64,000 nt of DNA, taken from the NCBI RefSeq assembly GCF_022095615.2, contig NZ_CP155559.1, positions 1,919,501 through 1,983,500 of the forward strand, given 5' to 3'. This stretch comes from Bacillus thuringiensis. GTDB lineage: Bacteria; Bacillota; Bacilli; Bacillales; Bacillaceae_G. The translations under genes were made by a program, and so were the position numbers. Shown in pieces: positions 52,092 to 61,143 of this stretch; the stretch's first letter is position 1, and each line of letters opens with the position of its first letter. Under the pieces are notes generated by a model, which did no database searches, was not told the origin of the DNA, and saw only the letters and a program-made list of their open reading frames with translations.

Positions 52092-53303
52092 ATGATGGCA
52101 AATGTACTCGTAATAAATTTCCCTGGAGAAGGTCATATTAATCCGACTTTAGCTATTGTAAGTGAGTTAATTCGGCGAGGGGAGACAGTTGTTTCGTATT
52201 GTATTGAAGATTATAGAAAGAAGATTGAAGAAACAGGTGCAGAATTCCGAGTGTTTGAGAATTTTCTCTCTCAAATTAATATTATGGAACGAGTAAATGA
52301 AGGTGGGAGTCCTTTGACGATGCTATCTCATATGATTGAAGCATCAGAGCGTATTGTGACTCAAATTGTAGAAGAGACAAAAGGGGAAAAATACGATTAT
52401 TTGATATACGATAATCATTTTCCCGTAGGACGTATTATAGCTAATGTTTTAAAATTACCTAGCGTTTCTTCTTGTACAACATTTGCTTTTAATCAGTACA
52501 TTACTTTTAATGATGAGCAAGAATCAAGACAAGTAGATGAAACGAATCCATTATATCAATCTTGTTTAGCGGGAATGGAAAAATGGAATAGGCAGTATGG
52601 AATGAAATGTAATAGTATGTATGATATTATGAATCATCCTGGTGATATTACTATCGTATATACTTCAAAAGAATACCAGCCGCGTTCAGATGTATTCGAT
52701 GAATCGTATAAGTTTGTCGGCCCATCAATTGCTACTCGAAAAGAAGTAGACAGCTTTCCTATGGAAGATTTAAAAGATGAAAAATTGATTTTCGTTTCTA
52801 TGGGAACAGTTTTTAATGAACAACCGGAGCTATATGAAAAATGTTTTGAAGCGTTTAAAGATGTAGAAGCGACAGTCGTATTAGTTGTTGGTAAGAAGAT
52901 AAATATAAATCAATTTGAAAACATTCCGAATAACTTTAAGTTATATAATTACGTGCCGCAATTAGAAGTCTTACAGCATGCTGACGTATTCGTGACACAC
53001 GGTGGTATGAATAGTTCGAGTGAAGCACTATATTACGGTGTCCCGTTAGTTGTAATTCCGGTAACAGGAGATCAGCCTTTAGTTGCGAAACGAGTGACTG
53101 AAGTAGGGGGGGGAATAAGGATTAATCGTAAAGAATTAACTTCTGAATTGTTACGTGAGACTGTAAAACAAGTAATGGAGGATGTGACATTTAAAGCAAA
53201 TAGTCGTAAAGTTGGTGAGTCTCTTAGAAATGCTGGTGGATATAATAGGGCAGTTGATGAAATATTTAAAATGCGGATGAATTCATATTTAAAACTTAAA
53301 TAA
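52092..53303 (+). CDS. Macrolide-type family 1 glycosyltransferase (YjiC/YojK-like)
   Basis: A 403-residue GT1 (MGT) enzyme. It has LVINFPGEGHINPTLAIV with the catalytic His, FVSMGTVFNEQPELYEKC at the domain junction, and the UDP-sugar signature VPQLEVLQHADVFVTHGGMNSSSEALYYGVPLVVIP with GDQ. Bacillus relatives glucosylate flavonoids, macrolides and other acceptors. A run of eight Gs (53105-53112) encodes part of EVGGGIRI; slippage would break the gene. Start ATG 52092 (or 52095) after TAGGAGAG. Confidence 0.92.
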   Translation: MMANVLVINFPGEGHINPTLAIVSELIRRGETVVSYCIEDYRKKIEETGAEFRVFENFLSQINIMERVNEGGSPLTMLSHMIEASERIVTQIVEETKGEKYDYLIYDNHFPVGRIIANVLKLPSVSSCTTFAFNQYITFNDEQESRQVDETNPLYQSCLAGMEKWNRQYGMKCNSMYDIMNHPGDITIVYTSKEYQPRSDVFDESYKFVGPSIATRKEVDSFPMEDLKDEKLIFVSMGTVFNEQPELYEKCFEAFKDVEATVVLVVGKKININQFENIPNNFKLYNYVPQLEVLQHADVFVTHGGMNSSSEALYYGVPLVVIPVTGDQPLVAKRVTEVGGGIRINRKELTSELLRETVKQVMEDVTFKANSRKVGESLRNAGGYNRAVDEIFKMRMNSYLKLK

Positions 53304-53313
53304 ATGTTTGGAG

Positions 53314-53346
53314 CACACTTACTGTAATACGTAAGTGTGTTTTTTA
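53314..53346 (+). terminator. Intrinsic terminator
   Basis: CACACTTAC/GTAAGTGTG with an 8-base loop and T-run follow the glycosyltransferase. Confidence 0.85.
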
Positions 53347-53471
53347 AATAAATTACATAAAAAATCACTGTAAAGGTGAAACTTTTGTGTATATAAACTC
53401 ATATCTTTGAATTAGTAGTAAAATTACGTTAAAATAATACTAAGAAAATATATAAGTTTTGGGGGTAATGA

Positions 53472-54317
53472 ATGAAAAGATTATTTGAATACGTATTATT
53501 AACAATTGGGTCAATTATTGTAGCTGGTTCATTAGAACTTATTTTAGCACCTAATGGATTAGTAGATGGCGGGGTAACGGCCATTGCTATTATGGCGAAT
53601 AAAGTTGCAGGGTTGCCACTGTATGGAGTGTTCTTAGGAATTAATATCCCGATTTTATTATTTACTGCAAAAGTAATGGGGAAGAAGTTCTTTATCCGTA
53701 CATCCTATGCAAATGTTGTTACAACACTCGGATTGATTTATTTAAAACCATTTCCAGCGATTACAACTTCTGAATTGTTAATTGTTCTTTATGGAGGAGT
53801 TCTATTTGGTGTTGGTGTAGGGATTGTAGTAAAAATGGGCGGAGCAATTGATGGATCAGAAATGTTAGCTGTTTGGATGAATAAACATTTTAAAGTGCCG
53901 ATTAGTACATTTTTACTTGCTGTAAATGCTGTTATTTTCATTTTTGTTGCCATTTTATTTTCAATTGAACAAGCGATGTTCTCATTAGCAATTTTCTATA
54001 TTGTTACGAAGATGATTGATTTCATATTAGATGGTATTAATCAAGGAAAGAGCGTTATGATTATTTCTGGTAAAAATAAAGAAATAGGCGATCTACTTAT
54101 GAAAGAATTGCAATTATCTGTTACGTATCTACATGGAGAAGGTGGTTTTTTAGGAGAAGAAAAGAGAATTATTTATTGTATTACAAACCGTTTCATTTAT
54201 CCGAAAATGAAAGATCTCGTTCTCTCTGTAGATCCAACTGCTATCATTGAAGCTTCCTATTCAACAGAAACAACTGGTGTCAAACGTCCGGGAAGGGCAG
54301 CGAGATCAGAAAAATAG
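53472..54317 (+). CDS. YitT-family membrane protein (DUF2179)
   Basis: A 281-residue protein with about five helices (PF02588: ILAPNGLVDGGVTAIAIM, GGAIDGSEMLAVWMNK) and the soluble C-terminal DUF2179 domain (SVMIISGKNKEIGDLLMKEL, then VTYLHGEGGFLGEEKRIIYCI). Several paralogues exist in each Bacillus genome; function unknown, possibly small-molecule transport or sensing. Start after TTTGGGGGTAATG. Confidence 0.88.
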   Translation: MKRLFEYVLLTIGSIIVAGSLELILAPNGLVDGGVTAIAIMANKVAGLPLYGVFLGINIPILLFTAKVMGKKFFIRTSYANVVTTLGLIYLKPFPAITTSELLIVLYGGVLFGVGVGIVVKMGGAIDGSEMLAVWMNKHFKVPISTFLLAVNAVIFIFVAILFSIEQAMFSLAIFYIVTKMIDFILDGINQGKSVMIISGKNKEIGDLLMKELQLSVTYLHGEGGFLGEEKRIIYCITNRFIYPKMKDLVLSVDPTAIIEASYSTETTGVKRPGRAARSEK

Positions 54318-54325
54318 TGAATGAA

Positions 54326-54362
54326 AATAGCTCCACGTAAGTATAACTTACGTGGAGCTATT
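54326..54362. terminator. Bidirectional intrinsic terminator
   Basis: A perfect 17-base stem (AATAGCTCCACGTAAGT and complement) with a 3-base loop lies between YitT and the convergent MocR gene. Confidence 0.9.
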
Positions 54363-54363
54363 C

Positions 54364-55764
54364 TTATTTAGGGAACCAGGCCTTTTTCAGTAATTTGACA
54401 ACAGTTTCGATACAATCCTCTGGAATACTGCCAAAACCGAGCAATATATACGACTCTTCCCGTGCATTATGAACAGAATCGTATGTGGAAAGAGGATATA
54501 ACTTAATGCGTTGTTTAGCGGCTGCATGAATAAGTTCTTGTTCATTCATCTCATTATGAACGTGAAGTACAATATGAAGTCCGGATTGTTCACCGAGTAT
54601 ATGAATGTTATTTCCCATTTCGTTTGTAATAGATTTAATTAAAGAAAGGTGTTTTCTTTTATATAACGTACGACTTCTGTTAATATGGCGTTCCCAGTCA
54701 CCATTTTGAATAAAGGTGGCAAAGGTAAGTTGTTGCAGCGTAGAAACTGTTTGTTTAAACATACCACCAAGTTCTTTATAGGCTCTTAAAAGATGAGGTG
54801 GTAAAACGATATATCCCATTCGTAAAGAAGGTAAAAAAGATTTCGAGAAAGTTCCCATATAAATAACACGTTCATTTGAATCTAACCCTTGTAAAGAAGG
54901 AATGGGTTTTCCTATATAACGAAATTCCCCATCGTAATCATCTTCAATAATATATCCGTTACAATCATTCGCCCATTTTAATAACTCGAGTCTTCTAGAT
55001 AACGGCATAATGATTCCAAGTGGAAATTGGTGAGAAGGAGTGACATATGCTACATTGGAACCCGATTCACGTAAAGCGGAAATATGAATCCCTTTATCAT
55101 CTAAAGGGATAGGGTGAACGGGAAGGCCAGAACTTTGAATCATAGCAGGGATACGGTGAAATCCAGGATTTTCGATTCCGTATTCTTTTTTTGGACCAAG
55201 TAGTTGAAGTAGTAACCAAAGAAGAGGCTGCGTACCTGCTCCGATAATAATTTGATCAGGTGAAGAATGTACCCCACGAGCATGATATAAATACTTTGAA
55301 ATATGTTCTCGTAGAACGAGCTCACCTTGTGGATCTTCTTTAGCAAATAATTCATTTTCGTACTGAAATAAAGTTTCGTGTAATGCTCTTTTCCAGCTTG
55401 TTATCGGAAAAGCTTTTTGATCAATAAGTCCTTGACTACAATCATAATCATATTGTTCTTTTTCTTTATCGTTAGCACTGTTTGACGCAATTTGATGTTT
55501 CGCTTGAATGACATCAATATCAACTTCTGCAACAAAAATCCCGCGTTTCGGTTTGCTTTCTACATAACCTTCAGCTAGTAATTGTTGATAAGCAGATTCA
55601 ACTGTAATACGGCTCACATTAAGTTGCATAGCTAAATTTCGGTGAGAAGGAAGGCGTGTACCGGCACGTATTGATCCATGAGAGATTTCTCGTTTCATAT
55701 ATTCGTAAATTTGTAAGTAAAGGGGTATTTTACTTTGTAATTGCAATGGGATAGTCAGATCCAT
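54364..55764 (-). CDS. MocR/GabR-type regulator (GntR + aminotransferase domain)
   Basis: A 466-residue fusion. Residues 1-75 are a GntR winged helix (IYEYMKREISHGSIRAGTRLPSHRNLAMQLNVSRITVESAYQQL). The rest is a type I aminotransferase-like domain with YIIEDDYDGEFRY and the PLP lysine in YMGTFSKSFLPSLRMGYIVLP. MocR proteins sense amino compounds through PLP and control neighbours. The divergent target here would be the 55895 GNAT. Start after AAAAAGGAGCG. Confidence 0.9.
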   Translation of the reverse strand: MDLTIPLQLQSKIPLYLQIYEYMKREISHGSIRAGTRLPSHRNLAMQLNVSRITVESAYQQLLAEGYVESKPKRGIFVAEVDIDVIQAKHQIASNSANDKEKEQYDYDCSQGLIDQKAFPITSWKRALHETLFQYENELFAKEDPQGELVLREHISKYLYHARGVHSSPDQIIIGAGTQPLLWLLLQLLGPKKEYGIENPGFHRIPAMIQSSGLPVHPIPLDDKGIHISALRESGSNVAYVTPSHQFPLGIIMPLSRRLELLKWANDCNGYIIEDDYDGEFRYIGKPIPSLQGLDSNERVIYMGTFSKSFLPSLRMGYIVLPPHLLRAYKELGGMFKQTVSTLQQLTFATFIQNGDWERHINRSRTLYKRKHLSLIKSITNEMGNNIHILGEQSGLHIVLHVHNEMNEQELIHAAAKQRIKLYPLSTYDSVHNAREESYILLGFGSIPEDCIETVVKLLKKAWFPK

Positions 55765-55894
55765 TTGTATACGCTCCTTTTTATACTGGCCTTATAAAAA
55801 AGAATAAAACTGTCACTTAAGTTAAGGGCAGTTGCTATCTATAATGATGATATAACATTTAGAAAATTATATAAATAGTAAGGGGAGAATTATA

Positions 55895-56318
55895 ATGAAT
55901 ATTAAAGCAGTAGTAACAGAAGCGGATTTACATGATGTATTTCCCGTACTACAGCAGTTACGAACGAAACTTTCAAAAGAAGAAGCAAGTTCTTTATTTC
56001 AAAAAATGCAAGAAGAAAACTATAAACTATTTTCGCTACGTAATGAAGAGGATGAAGCTGTTAGTCTAGCTGGTGTAGCGATTTGTACGAATTTTTATAA
56101 TGAGAAACATATTTTCGTATATGATCTTGTAACTGCGGAAGCTCACAGATCAAAAGGATATGGTAAGGTTCTGCTGTCATATGTAGAAAAATGGGGGGGG
56201 AGAAAAAGGGTGCAGTTCTATCGTTCTTACATCTGCGTTTCCAAGAATGGATGCACATCGTTTTTATGAAAGAGAGGGCTATAGTAAGGTAAGTTATTCT
56301 TTTTATAAAGAGTTATAA
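55895..56318 (+). pseudogene. GNAT acetyltransferase gene broken by a frameshift in a G8 run
   Basis: The frame from ATG 55895 reads a GNAT (acetyl-CoA loop HRSKGYGKVLLSYVEKWG) then shifts in a run of eight Gs at 56193-56200 and ends at 56269. With seven Gs it would continue GCSSIVLTSAFPRMDAHRFYEREGYSKV to a TAA at 56316-56318, giving a normal 140-residue enzyme. It is a +1 slip, either real (inactive or phase-variable gene) or a sequencing error. Divergent from the MocR regulator that probably controls it. Confidence 0.85.
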
Positions 56319-56321
56319 TAC

Positions 56322-56367
56322 GAAGTAGGTTCCGTGTGTAAAAATATATGGAACCTACTTTCTTTTA
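56322..56367 (+). terminator. Intrinsic terminator
   Basis: GAAGTAGGTTCC/GGAACCTACTTTC with a 16-base loop and T-rich tail lies just after the restored GNAT stop, supporting the longer gene. Confidence 0.8.
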
Positions 56368-56465
56368 CGGATTGGAGCTAGGAACAGGTCTAGTAATATA
56401 ATTTGTCGAATATTAGAACTTAACAAGGCAATGTTGAATTTGGAGAATGTTAGGAGCGTTTATAC

Positions 56466-57578
56466 TTGGAAAAAATAAAGAAATTATCTATACCAAATGA
56501 TGTAAGAGTCATCAATATTTCTGATATTCATGGAGAATTAGATCTTTTTAAGGAATTATTACATAAAGTTAATTTTAAAGAAGAAGATTATTTAATTATT
56601 AATGGTGATCTATGTGAGAAAGGAAGAAATAGCGTTGGCGTCGTAGACTATGTGATGGATTTGGTAGTTAGCAAGCCAAACGTTTATGTAGTCGAAGGGA
56701 ATTGTGAAGTTATAGTTGAAGCACTAGTAAATGAAAATCCTGCGCTAATACATTATTTATGTACGCGGAAGAATACAATTTTTAATGAATGGTTAGCGAA
56801 ATTGAACGTTACCGTTAATGAAGCAAGTGATATTTGTGAAGTGAAAAACATATTGATGAGCCATTTTTCAAAAGAAATACAGTGGCTAACAGAATTACCA
56901 ACAGCGATTGAAACAGAAGATTATATCTTTGTACATGCTGGCCTTGAAGATAGAGAGGATTGGAAAGAAACAGAACGAAAAAATGCGATAGCAATGCCGG
57001 AGTTTTTCAATAAAACACATAGCGCAAATAAGTATGTAGTTGTAGGTCATTGGCCTGTTGTGAACTATTCTGATGAAGCACCGTCTAACAATCCAGTTAT
57101 TGATGAGGAGAAAAAGATTATTGCGATTGACGGCGGAAATGCGATTAAAGAAGCAGGACAATTAAACGCATTTATCATTCAGAGGGAAAGTGCAAGTGAT
57201 ACGTTTTCCTATACATATGTAGACTATTTTCCAGAGTATGAAGTAATAGCAGATTTTAATGCGAACTCAGAAATGCAGGGCGGGGTGACATATCCGTATT
57301 ATTACATAGAGCCTATGGAGAAGATGAAAGATTATACGGTATGTAAGCAAAGAGAAACGAATAAATTACTCTCTGTGAAAAATGAATATATTAGGCAACT
57401 TGATTCAGGTGAATACACAGTGAAAACCGATATTTCTTGTGCACAAATAAGTGTAAGAAAAGGGGACATGGTTTCTCTCGTTGATAACAGCTGTTCAGGA
57501 TATGATTTAATAAAAAAAGATGGAGTAGAAGGTTGGATAGAGAAAGGGATTTTAGTCGAGATAGAAAAGGTGAAATAG
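56466..57578 (+). CDS. Calcineurin-like metallophosphoesterase with C-terminal SH3-like region
   Basis: A 370-residue protein. Metal-site motifs are NISDIHGELD, IINGDLCEKGRN, VEGNCEV, FVHAGLED and VVGHWPV, the order of PPP-type Ser/Thr phosphatases and ApaH relatives. Residues from about 285 on have a different, SH3-like beta-rich look (TVKTDISCAQISVRKGDMVSLVD). The target could be protein or dinucleotide phosphates. Start TTG 56466, 9 bases after TTAGGAGC. Confidence 0.85.
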   Translation: MEKIKKLSIPNDVRVINISDIHGELDLFKELLHKVNFKEEDYLIINGDLCEKGRNSVGVVDYVMDLVVSKPNVYVVEGNCEVIVEALVNENPALIHYLCTRKNTIFNEWLAKLNVTVNEASDICEVKNILMSHFSKEIQWLTELPTAIETEDYIFVHAGLEDREDWKETERKNAIAMPEFFNKTHSANKYVVVGHWPVVNYSDEAPSNNPVIDEEKKIIAIDGGNAIKEAGQLNAFIIQRESASDTFSYTYVDYFPEYEVIADFNANSEMQGGVTYPYYYIEPMEKMKDYTVCKQRETNKLLSVKNEYIRQLDSGEYTVKTDISCAQISVRKGDMVSLVDNSCSGYDLIKKDGVEGWIEKGILVEIEKVK

Positions 57579-57603
57579 GAGGGATGTAACCTCCTATTTT
57601 TTA
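57573..57603 (+). terminator. Intrinsic terminator
   Basis: AAATAGGAGG/CCTCCTATTT with a 7-base loop overlaps the phosphoesterase stop. Confidence 0.85.
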
Positions 57604-57740
57604 TTAACTAAGTAATGGTGACGTACCTTAATTGATACCTTATAACAAAATTATACAATATAATAAATGATATTAGTTTTGATTTTTCTGAAAAAATATT
57701 ATAATTATATATGAAATAAAGAGGATTGTAGGAGGGAATT

Positions 57741-58307
57741 ATGCAAAACGTAATATTAAAAGGGAATAAAGTTACAATTCGTACAATTAAAGAATCAGAT
57801 ATAAAAACATTATGGGATCTTGTATTTAAAGAAGAAAATCCAGAATGGAAAAAATGGGATGCACCGTATTTTCCGTTTTCAATGCAAGAATACCCGTCTT
57901 ATAAAGAGGGGATGCAAACCCGTTTAAAAGAAGAACCTCTATCCAATTTAATTATAGAACATAACGGTCAAATTATAGGGACAGTCGGGTTTTATTGGGA
58001 ATATAAACCGACGCGTTGGTTGGAGATGGGGCTTGTTATTTACAATCCAAATTACTGGAATGGTGGCTACGGTACAGAAGCTTTAACTCTATATCGAGAT
58101 TTACTATTTGAAAAGATGGAAATTGGTAGGGTAGGAATCACGACTTGGTCTGGTAATGAACGAATGATGAAAGTAGCGGAGAAAATAGGAATGACTTTAG
58201 AAGGTAGAATGCGCAAATGCCGATACTATAACGGAACGTACTATGATTCTATTCGAATGGGAATGATTCGTGAAGAATGGGAAGCGCTATGTGTAACGAA
58301 GGGGTGA
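57741..58307 (+). CDS. GNAT acetyltransferase, RimJ/RimL-like
   Basis: A 188-residue GNAT starting NVILKGNKVTIRTIKESDIK, with LEMGLVIYNPNYWNGGYGTEAL as the acetyl-CoA loop and ERMMKVAEKIGMTLEGRMRKCRYYNG near the end, the RimL pattern. First gene of a five-gene run that continues with 6- to 12-base gaps or 4-base overlaps to 60156. A CodY-like site (12 of 15) lies at 57682-57696 before the promoter. Confidence 0.88.
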   Translation: MQNVILKGNKVTIRTIKESDIKTLWDLVFKEENPEWKKWDAPYFPFSMQEYPSYKEGMQTRLKEEPLSNLIIEHNGQIIGTVGFYWEYKPTRWLEMGLVIYNPNYWNGGYGTEALTLYRDLLFEKMEIGRVGITTWSGNERMMKVAEKIGMTLEGRMRKCRYYNGTYYDSIRMGMIREEWEALCVTKG

Positions 58308-58313
58308 GAAATC

Positions 58314-58874
58314 ATGTATGTTATGATTGCTACATTTGATCGTGTGTTTACTAATAAAATTATAGAATTGCAAAATGAAATAACAAATATCATTGGCACA
58401 AATCAATTAGCAGGAGTCGAACCTCATATTACATTGGCTGATTACAATGCGTTAGATGTTAATTTATATACTAAGAAACTAGAGGAGTTTGTAGCTGTTC
58501 AAGAGAATATGGCTGGGGTAACTTTTCCTTCTGTTGGAATTTTCCCTACTAATGGAACGATTTTTCTAGCACCGACCATTACCGATGAATTGATAAGGTT
58601 TCATCATTCTTATCATGATTATTTTAAAATTTTTCATGATAATTTAAATTCATATTATGTGCCTGGAAAATGGGTTCCGCATTGCACGATTGCAAATAGG
58701 TTACATGCAAATCAGTTTTTAAGTGTAATGGAATATATATATGAAAAATTTGATTACGCAATAGCTTCAATTGAGAAATTAAAATTAATTAAGGTGAATT
58801 ATGAAAATGGTTCTGCCATTTCTTCTAGTATATTAGCAGAATATAATTTAAAGAGAATGGGGACAACGAGATGA
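58314..58874 (+). CDS. 2H phosphoesterase (2'-5' RNA ligase/LigT-like)
   Basis: A 186-residue protein with two HxT motifs, PHITLADY near residue 42 and PHCTIANR near residue 122, that define the 2H family. Such enzymes act on 2'-5' RNA links or cyclic phosphates; the Bacillus YjcG type is uncharacterised. The stop overlaps the next GNAT start by 4 bases. Confidence 0.82.
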   Translation: MYVMIATFDRVFTNKIIELQNEITNIIGTNQLAGVEPHITLADYNALDVNLYTKKLEEFVAVQENMAGVTFPSVGIFPTNGTIFLAPTITDELIRFHHSYHDYFKIFHDNLNSYYVPGKWVPHCTIANRLHANQFLSVMEYIYEKFDYAIASIEKLKLIKVNYENGSAISSSILAEYNLKRMGTTR

Positions 58875-59356
58875 CATATGTAATTAGAGAGATGAAGCAA
58901 GAAGATATTCATGCTGTACAATCCGTAGCGAAAATAGCTTGGCATGATACATACGAAGGCATTATTCCGAGAGAGATTCAAGACAGTTTTTTAGACGAGG
59001 CCTATTCGGATGAAAAAATGAAATATCGTCTCGAAAATACACATTTATTCGTTGCGGAAGAAGAGGGAGAAGTAATTGGCTTTGCGAATTTCTCTCCAGT
59101 TAGACTGCAAAACGAAGCAGAATTAGGAGCAATTTATTTGTTACCAGATCAGCAAGGGAAAGGGGTAGGAAGTGCTTTATTAAAAAAAGGGTTAACGGAA
59201 TTAAAAGGACTTCGGAAACTATACATTCATGTAGAAGCAGCGAATGAAAAAGGAAAACGTTTTTATGAAGCGAAAGGTTTTGCACAATTAGAGGAATTTG
59301 AAGAAGATTTTGATGGACATATGATGCAGACAGTAAGGATGGTTTTATACGTATAA
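58871..59356 (+). CDS. GNAT acetyltransferase (PaiA-like)
   Basis: A 161-residue GNAT resembling PaiA-type enzymes: HDTYEGIIPREIQDSFLDEAYS near the N-terminus, LGAIYLLPDQQGKGVGSALLKKG as the cofactor loop, then NEKGKRFYEAKGFAQLEEFEEDF. It begins within the previous gene (ATGA overlap). Substrate unknown, possibly a polyamine. Confidence 0.88.
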   Translation: MTYVIREMKQEDIHAVQSVAKIAWHDTYEGIIPREIQDSFLDEAYSDEKMKYRLENTHLFVAEEEGEVIGFANFSPVRLQNEAELGAIYLLPDQQGKGVGSALLKKGLTELKGLRKLYIHVEAANEKGKRFYEAKGFAQLEEFEEDFDGHMMQTVRMVLYV

Positions 59357-59368
59357 GGAGGACCCGTA

Positions 59369-59731
59369 ATGCAAATTTTTGATTTTGGTGAAAAAGTAGG
59401 AAAGTAAATCTCAGCATTTCAATCAAATTTCATAATGTCGAAAATATTAAATCATAAAGGAAATGTACATATCGGTGCTATGCATTTACAAGAGAATGGA
59501 ATAATCGGATATCATGAAGCAGTTGTATCGCAACTGCTTCTTATTGTGGACGGAGAAGGATATGTATGTGGAGCAGATAAAGAAAAAGTGAAGATGAAAG
59601 CGGGACAGGCTGTGTTTTGGGAGAAGGGCGAATTTCATGAAACGAGTACGGAAAAGGGATTGATGGCAATTGTAATTGAGTCGGAGGAACTTGAACAAGC
59701 GATATTAATGTCGGGGAGTTGTGAAAAATGA
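59369..59731 (+). pseudogene. Cupin-domain protein gene interrupted by a stop codon
   Basis: AAGGAGGACCC precedes ATG 59369, which reads MQIFDFGEKVGK then TAA at 59405-59407. The same frame continues ISAFQSNFIMSKILNHKG and a complete small cupin (HIGAMHLQENGIIGYHE, LLLIVDGEGYVCG, AGQAVFWEKGEFHE) to 59731. Restart at ATG 59435 has no ribosome site, but translation from it could give a 98-residue cupin. Length without the stop would be about 120. Part of the GNAT operon; overlaps the next gene by 4 bases. Confidence 0.8.
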
Positions 59732-60156
59732 TAATTAAGGCAAATCAAGAAGATACAAATGAAATATTAAGATATGCAGCTCAAGCGCTTTTTGAAGGCA
59801 CGAGAGGAAATTGTCAATTAAGTACCGAGAAAGCGATTGAAATTACAAAGCCGATTGTAGAAAAAGGAGCATTTTATTTAATTATTAAAGAAGAAAATAA
59901 AGTAATGGGATGGATATTAATAGGGGAAAATACAGACTATTTTTCTCGTGAAAAACTTGGATTTATATATGAATTGTACGTTTTCCCAGAATATCGCGGG
60001 AAAGGATTATCGAGAGAACTGATGGAAGCTGGTATTAAGGAATTGAAGGAGAAGTATTCAGAAATTCGTTTGAATGTATTTGCTGGAAATTTTGCAAAAG
60101 AGATATATGAAGAGTTTGGTTTTGTTGAAAGACAGGTAATTATGACTTTGAAGTGA
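59728..60156 (+). CDS. GNAT acetyltransferase
   Basis: A 142-residue GNAT: IIKANQEDTNEILRYAAQ, then IYELYVFPEYRGKGLSRELMEAG as the cofactor loop and NFAKEIYEEFGFVERQV. The start overlaps the cupin stop (ATGA). Last gene of the operon; 60157-60365 shows no clear terminator or gene. Confidence 0.85.
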   Translation: MIIKANQEDTNEILRYAAQALFEGTRGNCQLSTEKAIEITKPIVEKGAFYLIIKEENKVMGWILIGENTDYFSREKLGFIYELYVFPEYRGKGLSRELMEAGIKELKEKYSEIRLNVFAGNFAKEIYEEFGFVERQVIMTLK

Positions 60157-60365
60157 GAACATTAAGTAGGAGAAAAAATAAAAAAGGTCATTTAATATGA
60201 AGTGTGTCCTAAAAAGGTTAGGTGCAACAATTTTTCAAATCTAATAAATTGTTCAATGCATGTAAGGGTGCGCAGATTTACACTTTTATATCTTACTTAT
60301 TTTCATTCTTCATATCCGTGATTTTATATATAAAATCAAAAAGTAGAAAGCTATAGCTCTCTACT

Positions 60366-60896
60366 TTATTTAGCAATGAATCGTTTAGCTTTAATTATAT
60401 GTTTCATTTCTATACGAGGTGTTACACCTTGTACCCAATCGGGATCAAATTCTATCCAATCCTTATCTAGGCTTTGTAACCAATCAAAGTCAAAAATTCT
60501 GGGCCAGGTAGCTAATATTTTATCTTTTGGAAAACCTTCTGTTTCAAATTGATTCCATTCTTCCTCCGATTTAGCTATAGGACCATTATTTAAAATAGAG
60601 TGCCAAGTATTAAAACAAGACCAAAGAATATCTTCATCTGGTATGTCTAATGTAAGAATGACGCCTTTTTGACCTTTAGATAAAAGTGCTGGGCGGTTTT
60701 GATCAGGCCTTTTATTCCAAAACCATACAGGGTAAGTTCGACCATCATAATTAGGTATTCTCTCTTTCATCTGTTCCATCATCCATGCATATGGAGATTT
60801 GAAATGAGGCCAAACATATTTCTCATTTCCCTGATAAAAACCTTCTTCTTGCATTTTTCTATAAATGTGAAGTGGTTGTACAGTATATACTATCAA
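60366..60896 (-). CDS. DUF3841 protein
   Basis: A 176-residue protein rich in Trp and aromatic residues, matching the DUF3841 pattern: YTVQPLHIYRKMQEEGFYQG at the N-terminus, SPYAWMMEQMKERIPNYDGRTYPVWFW in the middle, and WHSILNNGPI later. Function unknown. The start is TTG 60896, 8 bases after GGAAG. It stands alone. Confidence 0.7.
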   Translation of the reverse strand: MIVYTVQPLHIYRKMQEEGFYQGNEKYVWPHFKSPYAWMMEQMKERIPNYDGRTYPVWFWNKRPDQNRPALLSKGQKGVILTLDIPDEDILWSCFNTWHSILNNGPIAKSEEEWNQFETEGFPKDKILATWPRIFDFDWLQSLDKDWIEFDPDWVQGVTPRIEMKHIIKAKRFIAK

Positions 60897-60987
60897 ATAG
60901 ACACTTCCAATCTAATCTAATTATGTAATGAATTTTTATTTACTTAATTATCTTGCATGGAAAAACACAAAATATCAAATTTGAAGT

Positions 60988-61034
60988 GCCCTTGAATTGT
61001 TAGAGACATCCTTACAATTCAAGGGCGTTTTTTT
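60988..61034 (+). terminator. Strong plus-strand terminator without an obvious gene
   Basis: A perfect 13-base stem (GCCCTTGAATTGT and complement), 13-base loop, then GTTTTTTT. No plus-strand gene lies between 60157 and it, so it may end an unannotated RNA or catch read-through before gerW. Confidence 0.8.
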
Positions 61035-61143
61035 ATTCTTGCGGAGATTATAAAAATATTTTTGAAATCAATATAAAATTTTATGTTTAGTTCACCAACT
61101 TTCGGAAAAACTAGGAAAGATATGACAAAGGAGGTTATGAACG

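Noticed and set aside
60180..60300. Insertion sequence remnant
   Set aside because: A short CCTAA/TTAGG symmetry is present but no terminal repeats or transposase fragment could be read in any frame.
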